A stretch of DNA of 64,000 nucleotides from Gliomastix tumulicola (lineage: Eukaryota; Ascomycota; Sordariomycetes; Hypocreales; Bionectriaceae): assembly GCA_001599755.1 (NCBI GenBank), contig BCHX01000002.1:1054001-1118000 (forward strand). The letters run 5' to 3'. The notes under the pieces were generated by a model. That model was not told the origin of the DNA. It made no database searches and was given only the letters and a program-made list of their open reading frames with translations. Shown here one piece after another: positions 46,201-56,883 of the stretch (positions are counted from its first letter, which is position 1; the number at the start of each line of letters is the position of its first letter). Made by a program: the position numbers and the translations under genes.

Positions 46201-46280
46201 AAACTGCTCGGGACACTTTTCCGGGGGCTGCGGGCGGTACTTTGTCGCACTCGTGCGAGTCCTTGATGGCTACGCATATC
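43270..46280 (-). pseudogene. Decayed gene, probably a large multi-span membrane protein
   Basis: Protein-like pieces run along the minus strand in different frames and in consistent order. At the 5' end are hydrophobic segments around LMLCLFVFVFGTVALYTRHA (near 45870) and, in another frame, LGVSVLEFVFSSAATGA (near 45760). That second frame meets TGA at 45716-45718 and then continues coding-like as VDWTRTMARIPLANVHV. Further pieces are TWITTSPIPRATDAIVYQCA (near 45280), LAESLTAAIDNIVFTLAIL (near 44700) and LDSTIGTRITEEFVTES (near 43660). Breaks between frames are too many and lack convincing splice sites, so at least one frameshift and several stops are needed. The pattern suggests a fungal membrane protein of unknown function with a long extracellular part. 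Parts could still be unrecognised exons of a live gene. Confidence 0.45.
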
Positions 46281-47084
46281 TGTGCTTGGCTCGGAGTAGG
46301 GTTCGCATCTCGAGGATGGCTAGAGCGTCCATGTCCTTGATGCCGTCCAAGGACTTCCCTGAGCCATCATTCTTGCTTTGCCTGCTTTTGTTTCCGGCTG
46401 ATTGGGTGCGAAGGGGCTTAACTCAACAGCTTGTCCATGATTTGGGTCGCATGCGAATTGATATCAGACCACGACCCAACATATCCGCGCGCGAGGCACG
46501 TTCCGACTTCTGGGTTCTTCGAGCGCGTCCAGGGATACACGCTAGAGTGTGCATGGCTGCTGTGACGGGACTCAAGAGAACAGAGGCGGAGGGAACGTTG
46601 CCCAGAAGACCTCCGTTTGCGGGTGGCATGAATGGAATAGGTCAGGTCTCTCAACCAACAACAATTACAGACTGCATTAGGCGATGCCCTCGCTAGCGAT
46701 CAATCACGGACCGGCCTTCCCTGGCAGCTCGCCATGTTGCCAAACCTGAACGCGCTTCCTGGTCCGCGATATTTGGCAGAAGCGCTCGAACTGGGATGAG
46801 AGAATCCCGAGTATTCCATACACCTGGGAGCTCTGGCCTGAGCACTCCATACCTCGATCCCAGCATATTTCCAGCACTTACCGCGGAAGCCTTACAGTGC
46901 ACTCACCCCACAGAGCACTAGGTGCCCAGCTCTCACAGGCTAGGGAGGTCTTGGGCGGCAATTGAACAGGCAGTGGACATGCCCGCTTGGATGCAACCTG
47001 GAAGCTTCCACCCTCGAGCTGCGTCCAAGAACACCGCTCGGGTCGCCACCCTGGAGCCTCCACGAAAGCTGCAAGTCCTACGCC
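46281..47084. other. Interval between two decayed genes
   Basis: No convincing coding piece. It may hold the eroded 3' end of the ferric-reductase pseudogene and the eroded promoter of the membrane-protein remnant. Confidence 0.35.
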
Positions 47085-48635
47085 CTAATGAACAGTACAC
47101 TGACAGGTCGGGTACGTGTCGCCCATTCCCTCGCAGGGCGAAGGAAATCTACCTGTAGCTCGAATACACGACCGCCAGCCCTCTCTCTCCCAAGATGGGA
47201 TGGCTCCAGAGGGCAGCAGGCCAGTGATGCCGATGCCGCCCCTGATTAGCAGCAGGCGGTCGCTCTGGAGGACGGCCGCCGTCGGGTTGCTTGGGTAAGG
47301 TCCTTCGAGCAGAGTGAGCAGCTCCTTCTGCGACTTGAGGCGACTCGTTAGACCTGCGCTCCTCCGGATGAAGAGTGTCGGGCCCCAGGTGGTAGCGAGT
47401 TGAGCCCCCCTGGCACCGGATCCAAGTCGACTGTCACTACGCCGCTGCGCTCCGCCTTGCTGTCTCCCTGCTCCCTCTCCTCGTCCCGCTTTCCTACAAG
47501 ATCCCGGTCTGCGTACGTCGGCCTTGCAAGCATAGCGGTTAGGATCACGGAGAAGGGGTGGTACTCCCAAGGCCGCAGCGGACTAAGCGTTGGAAAGTAC
47601 ACGTACACGAAGCGTCCAACGGTATGAGCGGTCCAGCGAACGCCAGGGATGTCGGCGCACAATGTTGGACCCGACGTCTGTGACCGTCGCGCGGCGGACG
47701 CCAGTCTTCAGGATACGGGCAACGCGGACGATGCGATCCGCAAACCAGACAGCCACCGTCGCATACAGCCAGGTCTCGTAGCCAAAGGTGTTCTCCGACG
47801 CATACTAGACATGGTACCAGCAGCCGACGATGCAGACGACAGCCATGACGATGTGCGTGGCGAGGAACGGCCCGTACGCGCGCTGGCGGACAATCAACAC
47901 GCTGATGAGCACGATGATGACAGCCGCGACGGTGGCTACTGACCCCCAGATCCAGTAGTCCATGCCCAGCTCCATCGAGTACCGTCTAGTGCGCTGGTAG
48001 AGGATCAGCGCGATGATGGAGTGCAGCAGCGTCTGCAAGAGGAACAGCCGCGCGACCCAACAGTGCAGCAGCAGGAATGTCGAGCACGACCAGTTGGTCG
48101 GCCACAAGAGCAGGTTGTTCCTCGTCAAGAAGAGGAAGAGGACGGGCATGTGGGCGACGGCTTAGACGCCGGTGCGCCACATGAAGTACGCCAGGAGCTC
48201 GTTGTGGCGGTCCTCATACCACTGCATCCTTAAACCGAAAGTCTTGTAGCCCGCGGCGAGGAAGATGATGTTGAGTGCGACCAGTATAGCAATTCAGAGG
48301 CCCTCGCCAATAGTTAGAGCGTTGCCTAGCAGAGATGGGAGAGGCCAGTCGCGGTAAGTGCTAATGTTGACGCTCTGGTAGAGCCAGCCCTTGATACGAT
48401 CAAGCACGCCCGTCGCGGAGGGGACGTACTCCAACCAGGTCAACACGAGCGGCAGGCCGAAGAGGCTCAAGCAGATGGACAGCCTGTTCTTGACAGCGAG
48501 TCGCAGTGTGCACCGGGTGGAGTAGGTACAAGCCTATAATGCGACATATCCAACGTACAACTCCGGCGCAGCCTCGCGGAAGATGTAATACAGCGTCACC
48601 CACGTATTCTCCCAGTCCTCATGGCCGATAAGCAT
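47085..48635 (-). pseudogene. Ferric reductase (FRE family) pseudogene
   Basis: From an ATG at 48635 one frame runs about 960 bases and is interrupted by four in-frame stops: TAG 48536-48534, TGA 48296-48294, TAA 48164-48162 and TAG 47807-47805. Between stops the sequence is clearly a plasma-membrane ferric reductase: WSCSTFLLLHCWVARLFLLQ followed by LLHSII gives two heme His, and ATHIVMAVVCIVGCWYHV gives the other two. A frameshift near 47670 moves the reading to another frame with the FAD motif PWEYHPFS (about 47570). A later frame change leads to the NADPH-binding LLIRGGIGITGLLP (about 47230). All main domains remain in order, so the loss is recent enough to read. The gene would have reduced extracellular ferric iron for uptake. 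Confidence 0.88.
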
Positions 48636-50558
48636 CGTTTTATTAAGCACCATTTCCGTGTCCGTCCACCAGGCGACCTCCGTCGGCCTTTCCATCACAT
48701 TGGCCATCACCTGCCCGAAGGACCAACCACATCGACATCGACAGTGCTACTTGTATCCCACAACTTCTCAATTGTCGACGCGTGGACGTCGGCCAGGCAG
48801 AACTCGTGCATACACCAGGCCACGGAGCTCAAGAAGGCAAAGGAAGAAGGCAAAGTTGGACGCGTGGCAGTGGGCTGGCTGGCCGTTTGTGCTGAGTCCT
48901 CCCTTTGGTGTCCTCATCCCAGACTTTTTCTTATCACCATTTGATGCACGTGACATTCAAGCAGAGTGCCGATGTCCCTGAATTTCTAAACGGAAGCCTA
49001 ATATTACTCAACCAACCTCGTCTTTATCACTGTCAGATCTCAAGAAGAGCTTGCCCTGCCTGGTCTCGGGCCTCGAGGGTGTAGGGTACGGCTCTGATAG
49101 ACAGCCCCTACCCTAGACTACTCACTGCACATGTCCGCAGAGTAGAACAGGAGTGACGCATCCATCCGCTTGGCCTGGATGTACTAACGGTCATCCCTAT
49201 TTGACTGGCACAGAGCCTAGTTGGAGGCTGGCTTGGAACCTTTACACGGCTCGAGCAGAGTTTATTTGACATTATATAGACGCCGCATAAAGGGGGCGAA
49301 CCGTGCGTCCGAAATCACATGTGCTGCCCTGATGAGGTCAGTGATTGCACGCAACGACTTTATAAGCCTCGATACATGCTTTATTTTTCGCCTATCATTC
49401 TATGCCAGTGGAAGCCTCCAGGTCGCTTTGCAGAAGATTGTCGTCCCTTCAAGATATTACTTGGAAGTCTAACTCAGTGGAAGCCTCTCCCGTCTTCGAA
49501 CTATCCCTTGGCGAGTCTTTTCCCGGCGAGATTAAGCTTACTCTTAGCTTCACACAAGTTGTGTTTTCAATGATATTAGATATTATAAAAGGGAATCAAT
49601 GATCTGAGGTGCCTCCTGAAAGCCTTGTGATATCCAGTGCTAACGCTTGAGCATCACCGTGTAGTAAGAGCATGTGATTGGGGAAAATGTCCCCTTTTTT
49701 CACGGTGAGAAATGCGGTTGCTGAACAAAGTACGGACTCATATAAGACTCACTGCTCTAGCAGCTACTATCGACAGTCTCACAGTCTGTTTTCCCCTTTG
49801 ATACGAAATGTCTGGTTGACTGAACGTTGGGTGCTGCATCAAACTCTTGGAGCACATGTGTGCGTGTGCAAGCTGTGTATGCTGGTTGGAGGTGGAGTGC
49901 CGAACTGGCCTCTCATGCTGCACATTATTCTTCGAGTGATTCGGTCGTAAGCTCCACGTCTCATTCAACGCTCCGGCGACTGTATGGATGTATTTGGGGG
50001 TCAGCTGGGTAATAATTGGTCAAGGTACCGACTTAAATCTGCTCCGAGAGGCGCGCTTATACGAGTACGCGCCACAATGTGGCCCAGCTTACACCCACCC
50101 CCTTCATCTCGTGGCTCCCCTGCACGGTTTCAGTTTTTCCTACCAGTCAGCAGCCAGGTCCACGCCTGTGGGTAGCATGTGTTTATGCGATCTTGATTAG
50201 ATGGCATCTCATTCCTACAATCTCCGCGTTCTTGGCTTGACGGAAGTCACACGACATGCGGAAAAGGGGAAACGTCTCTTGTGAAAGATGTGATAAGTGG
50301 CACTCATGCAGCCTAGAATTTCTCCGCAAAGCCCACGATCCACACACATCGTGGTGCTTGAGGGGCGGGATGCCGAGTCTGGAAACGGGACGTGAGCCTC
50401 CATGGCGTTGTTTCACTCGCTCGGCATTGGCCCGGGGGGGGCGAGTTTCAGCAAATTCGCGCGATGCCTATTACTTCTGGGATTGATGCCGAGGAAGAAG
50501 CCCAAGTGCCGATGAAACAAAAAACATGGCTACGGGGATGCGTACGAGATGTGATGAA
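48636..50558. other. Gene-free interval upstream of the arabinanase
   Basis: About 1.9 kb with no convincing coding frame. A TATAAAAG at about 49583-49590 stands alone with no gene after it. The 3' part carries the arabinanase promoter. Confidence 0.4.
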
Positions 50559-50566
50559 TATAAAAG
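50559..50566 (+). promoter_or_regulatory. TATA box of the arabinanase gene
   Basis: TATAAAAG lies 65 bp before the signal-peptide ATG at 50631. This close spacing supports that ATG over an in-frame ATG at 50526, which would lie upstream of the TATA box and would put a polar extension before the signal peptide. Confidence 0.5.
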
Positions 50567-50630
50567 GTGGACGTGCGCCGCACGTCTCAAACCGGCAGCG
50601 ATTGACCAGTTGCTGATCAAGATTCAAAAC

Positions 50631-51590
50631 ATGTTGTCGATCCGGAGGCTCTTTACCGACGGCGTGCTCGCCATCGCCGCTTTACTCCCGCTTGCCCACG
50701 GCCAGTATGTGAACCCCGGCCGAGTCACAGGCGACACTGGCGTCCACGACCCGACGGTTGTCAAGACGCCGAGCGGCTCGTACCTGCTTGCCTACACGGG
50801 GACGAACGTCCAGCTCAAGACATCGACTGACCGGATTGCCTGGCGCAATGCCGGTGCCGTGTTCCCCGGCGGTGCCCCCTGGACCACGCCCTACACCGGA
50901 GGCGACACGAACCTCTGGGCGCCGGATATCTCTTACCGCAACGGGCAGTACTACCTGTATTACTCAGCCTCGACGTTCGGCTCTTCCAGGTCGGCCATCT
51001 TCCTGGCAACGAGCAGCACCGGTGCGTCGGGCTCGTGGACGAACCAGGGCCTGGTCATCGAGTCCAACAGCGGCAGCAACTACAACTGCATCGACCCGAA
51101 CCTCGTCGTCGACGCCCAGGGCCGGTGGTGGCTGAGCTTCGGGTCCTTCTGGTCGGGCATCAAGATGGTTGCGCTGAACCCCAGCACGGGCAAGCGCTCA
51201 GACACCAACATCCTCTCCATCGCCTCGCGACCCGACACCTCCGACGGCGCCATCGAAGCACCGTACATCACCCGTCGCGGAAACTACTACTACCTGTGGG
51301 TGTCCTTTGACAGGTGCTGCGCTGGTGCTGCGAGCACGTACAGGACCATGGTTGGTCGGTCGACGAGTGTTACTGGTCCGTATGTTGACCGCAACGGGAG
51401 GGCTATGACGGCTGGTGGTGGCACTGAGGTTTTGGCAGGTCACGGGTCGATCCATGGGCCTGGTCATCCAGCTGTCTTTACAGATTCGGATGCTGATGTC
51501 CTGGTGTATCATTACTATGCTGACAACGGGGCTGCGTTGCTGGGCATAAATCTTATCCGCTACGAGTCGGACTGGCCTGTCATTTACTGA
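50631..51590 (+). CDS. Secreted endo-1,5-alpha-L-arabinanase (GH43)
   Basis: A single-exon gene of 319 residues cuts the arabinan side chains of pectin outside the cell. The signal peptide is MLSIRRLFTDGVLAIAALLP with cleavage near residue 24 (LAHGQ). The five-bladed propeller catalytic triad of GH43 is visible: general base Asp40 in TGVHDPTVV, pKa-tuning Asp155 in YNCIDPNLVV and general acid Glu209 in DGAIEAPYI. The length fits a stand-alone catalytic domain without a carbohydrate-binding module. Other landmarks are GGDTNLWAPDISY and VYHYYADN, as in fungal AbnA-type enzymes. It sits among decayed and NLR-type genes, not beside other pectinases. Confidence 0.95.
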   Translation: MLSIRRLFTDGVLAIAALLPLAHGQYVNPGRVTGDTGVHDPTVVKTPSGSYLLAYTGTNVQLKTSTDRIAWRNAGAVFPGGAPWTTPYTGGDTNLWAPDISYRNGQYYLYYSASTFGSSRSAIFLATSSTGASGSWTNQGLVIESNSGSNYNCIDPNLVVDAQGRWWLSFGSFWSGIKMVALNPSTGKRSDTNILSIASRPDTSDGAIEAPYITRRGNYYYLWVSFDRCCAGAASTYRTMVGRSTSVTGPYVDRNGRAMTAGGGTEVLAGHGSIHGPGHPAVFTDSDADVLVYHYYADNGAALLGINLIRYESDWPVIY

Positions 51591-51814
51591 TGTAGAAAGG
51601 GAAAGAAACTTTTCCAAACAAAACATATACTCTCTTGTCCGACCTATCTCGTCGTATGTTTGCTGCTCTCAGGCAATGTACTCTGCATTTTTTGGCATTC
51701 TTCATCTGTACTATCATCGAAGCGTTGGGCCCATGTTGATGGTGATGAACATCATTGGGAGTCACATGTCCTCCCCCTTGTATGCCGTTGACAAGGTCTG
51801 GTTGACGCGTTTGG
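51591..51814. other. Short convergent interval
   Basis: About 220 bp between the stop codons of the arabinanase (+) and the ankyrin NLR gene (-). It should carry both 3' UTRs. Confidence 0.45.
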
Positions 51815-54800
51815 CTACTGCGATGATTCACATAGCTCCGGAAAGTCCTCCGGGCGCAGGCCTAGCCTAGCCAGAGCCGAGCTGTTGTTCTGATATCCGA
51901 ACGCGGCGCAATACCTGGTGAGCACCTCTCTGAGGGGCTGAAGCTGGCCCATGTCGTACCTTTCCTCAAAACACTGACGGGCTGCCGCTGATCCGAAATT
52001 AGACCCCTCTAGTAGCTGACGGGTGATGGTGTCGAGATTCTTAGAGTTGAACGCCGCATCTAGAGCTTTGCGGTGTAGATAATTCGTGGTGGCGGTATCT
52101 GAAAGTTCGTGAGAGGAAGAATCTGGGTCTGCCCCTGCCTTCATCAGCCAGTCAACAGTTTCATCGTGACGTTTGACGGCGGCCTGATAAAGACGTCGAT
52201 CTAAATATCGTTGGAAATCCGCCGTAGTTGAGATCAACATCATGCCATGCTCGCCCAGTCTTGTCCTCTTGAGTAAGTCTGAGCTGATACCGCCATCCAA
52301 CATTTGAGGGTATGCTCCAGAGCCAAGAAGAAGCGAGATCGCGTGGTACCGCCTGAGCCTGAGAGCATGCAGTAGCGCTGTGAAGCCCTCGTTGTCAGTG
52401 GCATGTATGTCCGCTCCGTAAGCGAGCAGAGCTGGAACTAGCGGAGAATTACCGGCCAAGCATGCGTGCAGAAGTGCTGTACGACCATCGTTATCGGCGA
52501 CGTGTATGTCAGATCCTCTTCCCAGGAGATCTGAAAGTAGCTGACTGTGACCAGCCAAGCATGCATGTAGGAGTGCTGTGCGGCCATCGTTATCAGCAGC
52601 ATGTATGTCCGCCCCCCTTGCCAAGAGAGCCGAAACTAGCCCAACATGACCAAACATGCATGCGTGGAGAAGTGCTGTACGGCCGTGGCTATCAGCGGCT
52701 TGCAGATCTGCTCCTGATTCAAGCGAGGTCATAACTGTATCGTGCTGACCAGCTTTGCAGGCTGCAAACAGAGCTGTATTCGCAATGACACGAGTGGTCT
52801 CAATGCCGGGTCCAGATGCGAGGAGGAGGGTCGACAACATCCGACTAGAGCCAGCTTCAGAGGCAATGATGACACCCGTGCGGCCGCAATGATCCTGTTC
52901 GTCTATGTGCGACCCATTCTCTAGGAGCTTTTCAACCACCTTGTCGTGACCAGCTTCGCAAGCAATAAGCAGGGGCGTTAGGCCAGTCTCGTTCCTCGCT
53001 TTTGGGTTTGCTCCAGACGCAATGAGAAGTGGAATCAGCTCATCAAGCCCGGATTCGCAGGCCATATGAAGAGCTGTGATGTCTAGTTGATCGAGCGTCC
53101 GAACGTTTGACCCTGCTGATATGAGACGGGAACCGACTTGTGCGCGCTCCCTCTTCTGGGAGAGTGTGAAAGGGACATGAGGTCCCGCAGGTCTTCGACT
53201 TTCGTCGTCGTGTCCATCGTTGTCTATGATGAAAATGGGACGAAACATGGACTGGGGTCTCTTGGGAGGAAAGTCAGATGCGATAAGAAGAGATTTGTCA
53301 AGAATCATTTGAGGTGTGTTCGGCCGGAGGGTCGCCTCAAGCATCTCTAGATCACCATCCATCGCAGATCTCACGACCAGCTTATCAATAGCTCTCAAGA
53401 TGGCCTCGTCGTGAGTGTTCAGGAAGACGCGCAATATACCCCAATGGCGATTGTAGTAAACCCACAGTAGCTTATTTGAAGAGTTTGACTTGCTGAAAGG
53501 CTCGGGTCGAGAGACGTGAGATATGCTGATGCCATGTCCTTGGTCGAGGATCAGATTTCTGAACATCACCCACGTTTTGGAGGCGCCAGGCTCGAACCGA
53601 ACTGTGTGGGAAATCCAGTATTCGTGGGCATATCGTAGGAAGGGATTCGCAGCCTGTATCGTGTCTAGGCCCCTTTCATCGTTGTCTCTCCCGTACTTGG
53701 CCACACTGTCAACGGTGAACGACTGTGGGCTATCTCTAGGGCTCGGCTGGGGCCGGACCAGTCTGCTCACGATCTTTTCTCTGAATTTTCCGTGGCCGAC
53801 TATAGTCGGCGGAATGACAGGAACGTCCGACACCAAGTTTGAACTGCGAGCCAAAGCCGTCTGGAAGTCGGTCCAGTAGAGATACGTCACACACAGTTCG
53901 CCGGCGCAATGATCAGCCTCATCGACCCGGACATGGAATTGCTCAAGTCGAGGATCGGACGGCCGCCCGGTGACGAAATCAAAGATGGTGCGGTGAGCAA
54001 ACTGCACAGTCTCATCTTCCTCGTTGACGTGCAGAAGATTACCGCACCAGGAAACCATAGACGCCTTGTGGTTGAATCTGCGGCCGGGACTGGATTGCCT
54101 TTCTCCAATCTTGATGGAAACGGCTTCAGAGATCTCATCGAGAGATAGGTGAACTTTGGCAACCGCAACCCAGAGAAAGATTCGGTGGACCACCTTTGAA
54201 CGTTGGGAGGGTATACGTAGTAGAGCTCGATTGAATGTCTCCTCCAGGTCTTTGGGGAGGTCATCGAGTACTTCTCGAATGTCATCGTCACAACTCTGGG
54301 CGCAAATTTCGTCTATGAGGTACGTGACCCAAAGAAACCTACGTAACTGTGAGTCGTGTGTTGATACGCGATGAGAAAGGGGGGGGGGGGGGGGGGGGGG
54401 CGATGCTCACGTGCCGTGGGCAGGGTGCAACATGCGGTACATGTGCACATGCAGTTATTCGACAAGTCCAAGAACCAACTCCCCGTCTTCTGCTTTCGAC
54501 TGCAAAGCTCCTTCGACAAAAACGGCCATGTCGGGTTTGGCCAAGTCAGATGCAGTGTAGACGTGTCGGATATTGGGAAATCTTCTCTTCATCTCAGAGG
54601 ACAGCCCCTCGCGACCGGAGAGGAAGATTTTGACCCTGGAAATGGAAGAAGCAAGCGATGATAGCTCCTTTAGGATCGCCAACTGCTCCTTTGTTTCGCA
54701 TTCGTCGACCGCATCAATAAATAGGTAGGTGAGACTGGAGGTCTGCGCGAGTTCCCCTAGCAGGGTGGTCCATTCCTCAAGTCGAACATATCCTTCTGTC

Positions 54801-56303
54801 CTCATTGCTCGGAGCTTCGCTTCGATCGACGAGGGGATGTTGAGAGGGTCGAGTGACTGGCGAATGAAAGATCGTAAAATCGTTTCGGCTTTGCGCGACT
54901 CAGAAGATCCGTATTCGATGAAGAAGTACGCCACCCGCTCATTGCTCTGTTTGAGTCTGAGCGTGTGGTCGATGATGCTTGCCCTGATAGACGTTAGCGG
55001 ATTCATTCAGCATAGAGAACAAGCTACAGTGCACTGACGCGAGGATAGTTTTGCCGGACCCAACTGCATCCATCCTGTTAGACGGCTTGATAGTCCTACT
55101 ACTGCCTCTTGGACGCGGGAACACTCACTTTTACCTGAGCACCAGAGCGCAGGCGAAGAAGTCCCTCGTTTCCAGTCGCTGAACTCTGGTGTTGAGAAAA
55201 TCCATTCTGCCGTGTTGTATTGACGCTTCTTGCATGCCTCTCTGAAAGGCTGGCCGTGATTGTGCGTACATAGCCAGTCAAGTAGCTCCTGTCTCTGCAT
55301 TCCTGCCCACTGATATTAGTTGTGTTTTGCCTGAAGCCATCGAGGGGATGCGTCCAGGGAAGCATACGGGATTCGAGCTGCTCTTTTTGAAGCTGCATAT
55401 ACTTTATCTCCCCAGCGACTTGCCTCGATCTCAGCATGATGTCCTGGAATCGCTTTCCGGCCATTTCTTGCTCTTTCAATTCGAGTAGTTGGTGCTGGCG
55501 ATCGGCCTGGGCCTTGGCTAGACGGACTTCTTGTTTCACCTCGGTGTTGCAATGCTGCATCTTTGCCATGAATGGTTCAAACTCGTTATCGAAGGACTGC
55601 CAGAGAGCTTTCATGATTTGCTCGGACACTGACGATGGGGCAAGAACAGCTGATCAGTACTATAGGCAGTGGTAGCAGTAAGGAGTGCCTTTGTGTGAAC
55701 GGACCTGGTCTTTGCATGACCACCAGCATGTGCCTGCAGCACTCGATGATTGAGACGTAAAAATTACAGAGAGCACTCTGCAACCTGTGAGACGTTGGGT
55801 AAAGAGCGTGATACTCTTCAAAACGCGGAAACTGGACTCTGAATCTATTGAAGAGACCCGCGAACGACGTGAAGTACGAGGTGAAATTCGAAGCGATCTT
55901 TAATATTGCATGAGAAACGGACTCCGCACACATGTACGAAAATGGGGCGACCGCTTACCATCATGGTGACCTTGACGCTTCCCCATATCAGCGCTGCAAT
56001 CTCGGGGTTGGACTGGATAAAGGTGTCGACGGCGCTGCTGAAGTCTCGGACCGACTGCAGGACGGCGTGTACCTTGCTGGCAACGCTGTGTCCCTTCCTC
56101 GATCGATTGGTAGCATCCAGCTGGGCCGTGAATGTCATGACGGCATCCGCGTCTGGGACGGCTTTGACGGTGAGCAATTGCGCGTGCTGGTCGGGCGTAA
56201 GCTCGAACTGGAAGGTCTGGATGGCGTCTTCTAGCGGCTTTAGAGCATTGTCGGAGCGTGCGGGGACGCGCTTGCTGGAGGATTTCCAGGCCACCAGAGC
56301 CAT
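51815..56303 (-). CDS. DUF7708-NACHT-ankyrin STAND protein (fungal NLR)
   Basis: Seven exons are read: 56303-55959, 55897-55705, 55628-55368, 55302-55129, 55064-55040, 54983-54464 and 54346-51815, giving about 1349 residues. The N-terminal DUF7708-type domain has FIQSNPEIAALIWGSVKVTM and RFEEYHALYPTSHRLQ. The NACHT P-loop GKIGSGKTILAAS is assembled from three exons, one only 25 nt long. Walker B is LTYLFIDAVDECE near 420 and the sensor is KIFLSGRE. A winged-helix part (VQFAHRTIFDFVTG) leads to about eight ankyrin repeats near residues 925-1180, of which several are almost identical. The join of exons 6 and 7 is weak: the donor is poor, the 117-nt intron carries a 22-G tract and a few usual NACHT residues are lacking, so damage there is possible. 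The presumed role is ligand recognition and regulated cell death. Confidence 0.8.
52370..52720 (-). repeat. Near-identical ankyrin-encoding tandem repeats (99-bp unit)
   Basis: Consecutive units of 99 bp encode DNDGRTALLHACLAGHS-type ankyrin repeats and agree at most DNA positions, including silent ones. Related, more diverged units flank them on both sides. Such recent similarity within a coding repeat points to unit duplication or gene conversion. Confidence 0.8.
54379..54400. repeat. Homopolymer of 22 G within an NLR intron
   Basis: The plus strand reads 22 consecutive G (C on the coding strand) in the sixth intron of the ankyrin NLR. It stands about 30 nt before the proposed acceptor, where a pyrimidine tract is expected, though such purity is unusual. 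The length may carry sequencing error. Confidence 0.9.
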
Positions 56304-56883
56304 GGTCGGGGTTGATGATGGAAGGCAGCTACAGTGCGATGATGATGATGCGCGACAGGAGATTGAAGATGATCAAGGTCAAAGTTGGCGCCGGGCATTG
56401 GGCATTGGGCATTTGCTGTGGGGAGCCGAAAAGCCTGGCTGCCTTACGTCCTCGTACGCGCCCATGTGACTGGTCGTTTGCGAACCATGTGAGGCAATCT
56501 TACCCCCCCCCAGGCATGGGTCCCTGAGGCACAGTTGGATGGGTGACAAGGGCGATCCCCTGATAATCCAACGCCACTCGACGTCTGCGGTCAGCACCGA
56601 CAAATTTTGAATGCGGATGAGAAAAGTCTCTTATCTTGGGCATTACTACAAGGCCGCTCAGTCATATTGGATACGAAGCCCTTGAGATCGTTCTTTTGGA
56701 TCATACATCCTTACCTGGAGAATGAGAGACTCATCATGCAGGCGACAAGTGCTCGTAGCTCTTGGCGGGGCGGTTCTGTCAGATCTTGTAGATCCTGTTC
56801 AGTTCCCATTCTCACTTGAGAGACGTATCGGCATAGTCTTATTTGCATCAACATGCTCCTATGTTACATTGAGACCAGACTCC
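56304..56883. other. Interval between the NLR promoter and the DUF3669 gene 3' end
   Basis: About 0.6 kb with no coding frame of interest. It should contain the promoter of the ankyrin NLR gene. Confidence 0.4.

Noticed and set aside
50526..50630. An upstream ATG for the arabinanase
   Set aside because: It lies before the TATA box at 50559 and would bury the signal peptide behind 35 polar residues.
52370..53110. A separate tandem-repeat element at the ankyrin region
   Set aside because: The repeats are in frame within one long exon and encode a canonical ankyrin array.
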